Of a DNA stretch of 64,000 bases, positions 58,772 through 64,000 are shown piece by piece. The stretch is from Plasmodium malariae. Its lineage: Eukaryota > Apicomplexa > Aconoidasida > Haemosporida > Plasmodiidae. Below the pieces are notes generated by a model. It was given only the letters and a program-made list of their open reading frames with translations, had not been told where the DNA came from and made no database searches. The position numbers were made by a program, and so were the translations under genes. The stretch is from contig NC_041786.1 of assembly GCF_900090045.1 (NCBI RefSeq), forward strand, positions 1,041,001 to 1,105,000, read 5' to 3'. Positions within the stretch are counted from its first letter, which is position 1; each line of letters begins with the position of its first letter.

Positions 58772-59705
58772 TATTCTTTTTACAAAAAATGTGTGGAACG
58801 CTCGTGTGTGGAAGTTGCGCTATATGGGTATGTACCTGTACATGTACATATACATATATACGTGTAAGAACATTTATAAGCCTATATATATATATTGTGT
58901 ACATATTTATATACATACATGTGTTTGTGGGCGTTCAGGTATGCGTATACGAACGCATATGTGTATGCTTATACATTTGTTCACATATGCGTAAAATAAA
59001 ATGATGCTTAAAAGTTTGGAGATCAATGCAAAACGTTTCAAATGCCATAAATAGTAACTTAAAAAATTTCGTAATTAAAAAGGGCAAAGAGAAGGTTAAA
59101 TATGGGTGCGAAAAAAATTATTAACAAGCAATAATTTTGCTTAACAAAAAAATAAAATAAAATAAAATAAAATAAAAATATAAAAATAAATATAAAAATA
59201 AATATAAAAATAAATATAAAAATAAATATAAAACTAAATGTAAAAATTAAATAATTAAAATAAATATAAAAAATAAAATATAAAAAATAAAATATAAAAA
59301 ATAAAATATAAAAAAACAAAAAAAGTTAAATAAAAACGGCAAAAAAAATAAAATAAAATGGAACGTAGTTGAATAAAATAAAACTTCTTTAATCAAAATA
59401 GCGCAGAACCAAGTTGAAAAAAATAAAATATATCTGTGGTGAATAAAAAAAAGTAGAACTGAACGGAACAAAAAATTATTTCCAGCTTTTGTGTATGTAC
59501 GCGTATGTACGTGTGTGTGTGTGTGTACAGGCAAAAATGAAAATATATCAAAAATGACATTTATGAACACTTCCAGTGTTCTATACAAGATAAATGCTTC
59601 AAATGTTCAACACGTCGACTCCTCATTCGATTCAAACTTTTTCAAAACAGCTCATTTTATCCCATCTGGGTAAAATTATATTCTCCCTTTTCTTCCGCCG
59701 TTCGT
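58772..59705. other. Intergenic region between minus-strand genes
   Basis: GTACATATAC microsatellite (58825-58985), an AAATATAAAAATA array (59150-59310) and a short GT/AC run (59505-59527). No coding signal. Confidence 0.75.
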
Positions 59706-60332
59706 TCACAAGTTATCCAAGTCTGTATCCGATTCAACACCATAGGTATCAATATATTTATTATTATGTAAAATTTCACCTGACTTTCTTTTTAATTCTT
59801 CTTCACGTAATTCTTGCATATCCTCTTCAGGAAGACAAGTAAAAATTTGATCTACCTTAAATCCTTCATAATCAAATAATTTTTTTTTTCTTAAGGATTT
59901 CTTTTCCTTATTTATGTCTTTAATCCTTCTTCCGTTCTTATCATACATATGTTTCATTGCATAATGGTAATTTTTTTTTCTTTTTATTTTTTCCTGATCT
60001 ATTTTATGTGCCTCTAAATAATCTCTTCCCCACTTGTTTCTCTTCCTTTTATTCCAACTGCCATAGTCATACTTATTACTTGTGTTATCCTTTTTCCCAT
60101 AGGAGCAAATAGTTGTAGTATTTGCATTTAAGAAAGAATACTTACAGTTATACATGTTAGCTGTGCTATTTTTTTCCATACTTATATAATTCATATAGTT
60201 TTGGGAATTTTTTGAAAAGTGTTTTTCATTATGTACACATTTACTAACACATTTACTAACACATTTACTAACAAAAAATAAAAAAAAAAGAGGAAACCAT
60301 TTTAGCACAGATAGGAAATATGTTTTAACCAT
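59706..60332 (-). CDS. Putative organelle-targeted or secreted basic protein, unknown (208 aa)
   Basis: Single exon, ATG at 60332. A strongly hydrophobic start (MVKTYFLSVLKWFPLFFLFF) resembles a signal peptide. It is followed by three tandem SKCV tetrapeptides encoded by a perfect 12-bp DNA repeat (60236-60271). After a Ser/Asn/Lys-rich middle, residues 90-165 are very basic (WNKRKRNKWGRDYLEAHKID; HMYDKNGRRIKDINKEKKS) and the last 40 are acidic and compact (VDQIFTCLPEEDMQELREEE). The signal peptide followed by a basic stretch would suit apicoplast import and an RNA- or ribosome-associated role, but no family is recognised. Upstream neighbour on the same strand is the PITH gene. Confidence 0.75.
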   Translation of the reverse strand: MVKTYFLSVLKWFPLFFLFFVSKCVSKCVSKCVHNEKHFSKNSQNYMNYISMEKNSTANMYNCKYSFLNANTTTICSYGKKDNTSNKYDYGSWNKRKRNKWGRDYLEAHKIDQEKIKRKKNYHYAMKHMYDKNGRRIKDINKEKKSLRKKKLFDYEGFKVDQIFTCLPEEDMQELREEELKRKSGEILHNNKYIDTYGVESDTDLDNL

Positions 60333-60659
60333 TATTTTTTAACATTTGGAGGGAGTGGAAGGGGGAAGGGAAAAAAAAAGGAATGAAGAAGGAAGATGCA
60401 GAAAGAAGAAGCTGAAGAGGAGGAGGAAGAAGAAAAGGATGCGCAAACAAAAACAGATGCGAACGAAATTCAAAGGACGAGAAAACAATATATTACACGT
60501 TCACATACATGGTATCATTCATCGTTACATCATCATGTACAATTTGGCTATATATATTTTTGAAAAAAAATGAAACAAATACATTATACGAATAGTTCAC
60601 TAATAATCAGTGCGTCGTGGTATGGATATATTACATACAGTAAGCACGTGCTAACGGCT

Positions 60660-60701
<42 letters not shown>

Positions 60702-61087
60702 AGTGTATGCTTATATATATTTGCACATACAGTTATATTCTTAATAATATTACACATATTGAAAAGAAAATGGGAAAAAAAAAAAAAATAACATAAACCG
60801 AGATATATGAAAAAGATGAATACTAAAAATTAAAAAAAAATATATATATATTAATACGTTTTATTTTTATTTTTATTTTTATTTGTTCTTCCAGATATCT
60901 ATAAAAAAAAAAAAAAAAAAATGTAACCTCAAAATGTTGTAAAAAAGATATAAAAATGAGAATTTTAGTCAAGGCAAATTCGTAAATACATGTTAAAGGT
61001 ATATTTATGTAAGTGTTAAATGTACGTTTGAATCTGTATATAATAATATACTTACCTGTTTGCTTCATTAATTTTTCTTAAAAATTT
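60333..61087. other. Intergenic region, PITH 3' end to the 208-aa gene
   Basis: Begins with a purine-rich stretch (60350-60480) just upstream of the 208-residue gene's start, then a long A run (60669-60699) and short A/T tracts. The purine-rich stretch gives an open Lys/Arg frame but lacks other gene support. Confidence 0.7.
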
Positions 61088-61883
61088 TTAAAAGGCATCA
61101 AAGGAAAAATTTGTTTTCTTGACAGCTCCTTCAACTTTATGGTCGGCCAAATTTGGCGAGGCTTCATAAACCTACAAAAGGATCCGGAGGTTACGTTAAT
61201 TCAGAATTGCATAATCGCACAATTACGTGGTTACGAAAGTTCAAAGGAGCACATTTACGTAGTTGTAAAAGTACACATTCGCACAGTTCCGTAATTGCAC
61301 AGTTTCGAAATTGCGTGGTTTCACAATTGCGTAGTTTCACAATTGCACAATTACATGGACATGTTCAGACAACTACTTCACACGCTTAAAGAAATGTTTT
61401 AAAAAAAAGTAGGTACCGTTTCAACTGCCTTTCTCGTATAATTAGTTCCTAAGCCTTTAAATCCTTCAAAAAGGAGAGAAAAAAATAAAGAAAAATTAAA
61501 TAAATAAAGCTTACTAAAACAGAAGGCCAAAAAAAAAAAAAAAAAAGGAATTATCCATTTGAATATTAATTTATATATCTGAATACCTAAATAAAATATT
61601 TTTGTCGTTTCTGCTCCGTAATTTTCATAAAAATAGAGGGTCAAGTAGCTTACATTGAATAGAGAAGTTACCTAAAAAAAAAAAAAAAATATTGATAAAA
61701 ATAAAAAAAAGCAAAATAGCTATAAAAAAAAAAAAAAAAAGATAGATAAAAATAAATTTTAAAAAAAAAATAAATACTTTTAATGGATATTCAATTGATC
61801 CATGATAATCTTCCGATAATTCTAGTTCTTGAACGCATTTGAAATCGTTAATGCTAAGAAGTCAAAAGGGTAAAATATGTATG

Positions 61884-61918
<35 letters not shown>

Positions 61919-62724
61919 GCATATGTGCAGATCGTAAAAATTATGTTCCTCCTCTACTTATTATGATTACTTTTCAAAGTCTATATCTTCTCTGTTAGAA
62001 AAAATTTTCATTTTCTTCGGGTAACTTCCTTCTTCCCCACCAATTAGGAATAAACTAACAATCTAAAAAAAAGTTGGAGCGCGTGAACGTTTTGTGCTAT
62101 GTAATGATATAAACAATCGCACAGACAGTAGTACACACAATAGCACACACAATAGCACACACAGTAGCACACACAGTAGCATAAACGGTAGCACACACGG
62201 TCGTATAAACAAAGGAATTACGCTGCTTATATGTTTGCACCTCAAATTCATGCAGTTGCTCAATACCTTACAAGGGCTCGTAAAAGGAATGTTTATTATC
62301 TATTGGGGGGAAAAAATTAAAAAAAAAATATATATGTATATATATATGTTCATACACGTGTGCGCATGCCCGCCAGCGTTGTATTTCCTTATATGTTCTG
62401 TTCGTACCAACTCATTGTCAACATCACTTTCGCAGTTTTCAGAGGACAACCTGTTATCATAGGACTTTAAAATTTTCCTGCATGATCCATGTAACTATTT
62501 TGCAAAATAAGGAAAAAGGCAGAAAAAAGTGAACAAAAAGAAACGTGCATATAATACTTAAAATAAATTATTCAGAAGAAGACAATTCCATTATGAAAAA
62601 GTATTACCTTCTCATTTAATGCTGTAACTTTTTCAATATTTATGTATTTTAGTAAGAACTCTCCGCCTTTTAAAATCTCATCCGCATTTTTACATCCGCA
62701 TCCTTCATGATGCGATATCGTCAT
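61088..62724 (-). CDS. PITH-domain protein
   Basis: Eight exons with consistent phase: 62608-62724, 62408-62494, 62267-62299, 61971-62062, 61778-61853, 61587-61671, 61417-61463, 61088-61171, giving 206 residues, the normal size of a stand-alone PITH protein. PITH is the proteasome-interacting module found at the C-terminus of TXNL1 and alone in many eukaryotes. Landmarks: HHEGCGC near the N-terminus; LKYINIEKVTALNE (family L...ID...V.CLNE); ESDVDNE with IINIPFT; LIGGEEGSYPKKMKIFSNRE (family I.GG..G..P...KLF.N); VQELEL; VSYLTLYFYENYGAETTKIFYLG; GFKGLGTN; and VYEASPNLADHK (family VYEA.P...DH). No thioredoxin domain precedes it. The start ATG 62724 is preferred over an in-frame ATG 75 bases upstream. 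Confidence 0.94.
62120..62205. repeat. 12-bp ACACAATAGCAC array in a PITH intron
   Basis: About seven copies of ACACA(A/G)TAGCAC within the 62063-62266 intron, GC-richer than the flanks. Confidence 0.85.
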
Positions 62725-63349
62725 TTTGTGTTCGTCAGTCGGTGATATGTTTGTGCGCCTGGATGAAAGTTTGTACGTATATGTGTTGTACGTATTCACG
62801 ATTATGTGTAAAAATATGTTTATGCTACTACTGAAAAAAGATATTCACTGGTTTTACGGTGGTATATTTTTTTTCAATTATATGTACTTATTCACGTACG
62901 CATATATATATATATATATATGTACGTACGTATGTATGTATGTATGTGAGAATATACGCAGATATGCGTGTATGGTGCTCGCATTTCAAACATAATTCAA
63001 AATTGTATTATACCCGTATTAACTATTATTTTTTTCTTTTTTATTTTATATCCCAAATCGCTCAGCTGTGATTTAAAGTTATTTCCATTTTAGTGCATGA
63101 ACAAGATTATAAAAGAAAAAAAAAAGAAAAAAAAAAAAAAAAAAAAAGCGTAAGTTGATCATTTAAGAAAAAATTAAAAAAAAAGGGAAAAACTGATATG
63201 TGTAACGAAAGATTTTAGCCAAAAGGCTGAGAAATGTACTTTTGCAGATATACATATATACACGCTTGATACGATGGAAATAGGTAAATGTATACATGTA
63301 TGTAAATGTATACATGTATGTAAATGTATACATGTATGTAAATATATAG

Positions 63350-63401
<52 letters not shown>

Positions 63402-64000
63402 TGACTGTTATTGTAAAGAAAAGAAAGTCCCTTAAAGGCTTATTAATAATATGTACTGTTCAAGTAAAAAAAAATAAAATAAATATATGCCTAAAATAAG
63501 GATATACCCAAAAGTTGGTATACTTAAACGTTGGTATACTTAAACGTTGGTACACTCGAACGTTGGTACACTCGAACGTTGGTACACTCGAACGTTGGTA
63601 CACTCGAACGTTGGTACACTCGAACGTTGGTACACTCGAACGTTGGTACACTCGAACGTTGGTACACTTGAATGTTGGTTTATTCAAACATTGGTAAAGT
63701 CGAATGCATAAAAACACGTCAAACCGTTCCACATTCGCGCACTCAGGTACATACACTTAAGTACCTACAATAACACATACCCATATATGTGTATATAACT
63801 TGCACACACATACGCGTATACAATACACACACATATTTCTACTTGTGCAAAAATTTTAAAGTATAAAGGGGATTTTTTTTTTATTTCGCTTGATACAGTT
63901 AAGAATAGTGAGATCTTCGAATGATCGAGCCCAAGTATAAGTATGTATGCGTTCATTTAAAAATTTTACTCTTTTTTTTTTTTCACTATACCGATTGATG
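62725..64000. other. Region upstream of the PITH gene to the window end
   Basis: Contains TACGTACGTATGTATGTA microsatellite (62900-62960), a long A run near 63117-63148, TACATGTATGTAAATGTA repeats (63290-63350), (TA)n at 63352-63383, and a 16-bp array (63515-63690). No gene supported; the last 300 bases show nothing recognisable. Confidence 0.7.
63515..63690. repeat. 16-bp TTGGTACACTCGAACG array
   Basis: Seven exact tandem copies in the centre, flanked by drifted copies (GTATACTTAAACG on the left, GTACACTTGAATG and TTTATTCAAACA on the right). About half G+C, unusually high for this DNA. Because 16 is not a multiple of three, frames rotate through three peptides per 48 bases. Confidence 0.93.

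Noticed and set aside
60346..60573. Lys/Arg-rich plus-strand frame beside the 208-residue gene
   Set aside because: Arises from purine-rich DNA at the promoter side of the minus-strand gene; no splice or conserved feature.
1..64000. tRNA, rRNA, CRISPR or transposon sequences
   Set aside because: I saw no tRNA B-box with a matching cloverleaf, no rRNA-like stretch, no spaced direct repeats with unique spacers, and no transposase or reverse transcriptase motif; faint or small ncRNAs cannot be excluded by eye.

Overview
The window is nuclear DNA of a malaria parasite (genus Plasmodium). It is strongly AT-rich. Short introns are bounded by GT..AG with long pyrimidine tracts. Proteins carry Asn-, Lys- and Glu-rich low-complexity inserts. 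Homopolymers, (TA)n runs and short tandem repeats crowd the non-coding DNA. The genus-restricted CPW-WPC family is present. From memory, not checked, the order Gln-tRNA synthetase, 3-hydroxyacyl-CoA dehydratase, CPW-WPC protein, signal peptidase SP21, POLQ/HELQ-type helicase, RRM protein, mitochondrial EF-Tu resembles a stretch of P. falciparum chromosome 13. The private repeats suggest a different species, which I cannot name from sequence alone.

Layout, left to right: glutaminyl-tRNA synthetase (+, 5' end outside the window); 3-hydroxyacyl-CoA dehydratase (+, four exons); a 703-residue conserved protein of unknown role (-); a five-domain CPW-WPC protein (-); signal peptidase catalytic subunit SP21 (-); a possible unrecognised multi-exon gene (+, about 16.4-17.2 kb); a Leo1-like protein (-); a POLQ/HELQ-type helicase (+, ten exons reconstructed); a pseudokinase (+); a nucleolin-like RRM protein (-); GPI transamidase subunit PIG-U (-, seven exons reconstructed); mitochondrial EF-Tu (+); a CTLH/MAEA-type E3 ligase subunit (-); an ERD2/KDEL-receptor-like protein (+, five exons); a mitochondrial-type J-domain protein (+, six exons); two secreted or organelle-targeted proteins of unknown role (-); and a PITH-domain protein (-, eight exons).

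The genes do not form an operon or one pathway. Several converge on secretion and the ER (SP21, PIG-U, ERD2-like, fatty-acid elongation dehydratase). Others act in gene expression (GlnRS, Leo1-like, RRM protein, EF-Tu) or mitochondrial proteostasis (EF-Tu, J protein). I found no mobile element, CRISPR array, rRNA or tRNA.

Most long gaps hold at least one tandem repeat with its own unit (8-36 bp), and several large introns do too. The least expected signals are exon-like segments with phase-compatible splice sites in DNA that looks intergenic, a G-run array upstream of the CTLH gene, a helicase of the polymerase-theta family without a polymerase domain, and a kinase fold lacking its catalytic residues. 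I saw no convincing wholly new biological system. All exon boundaries come from reading splice signals, phase and family similarity by eye.
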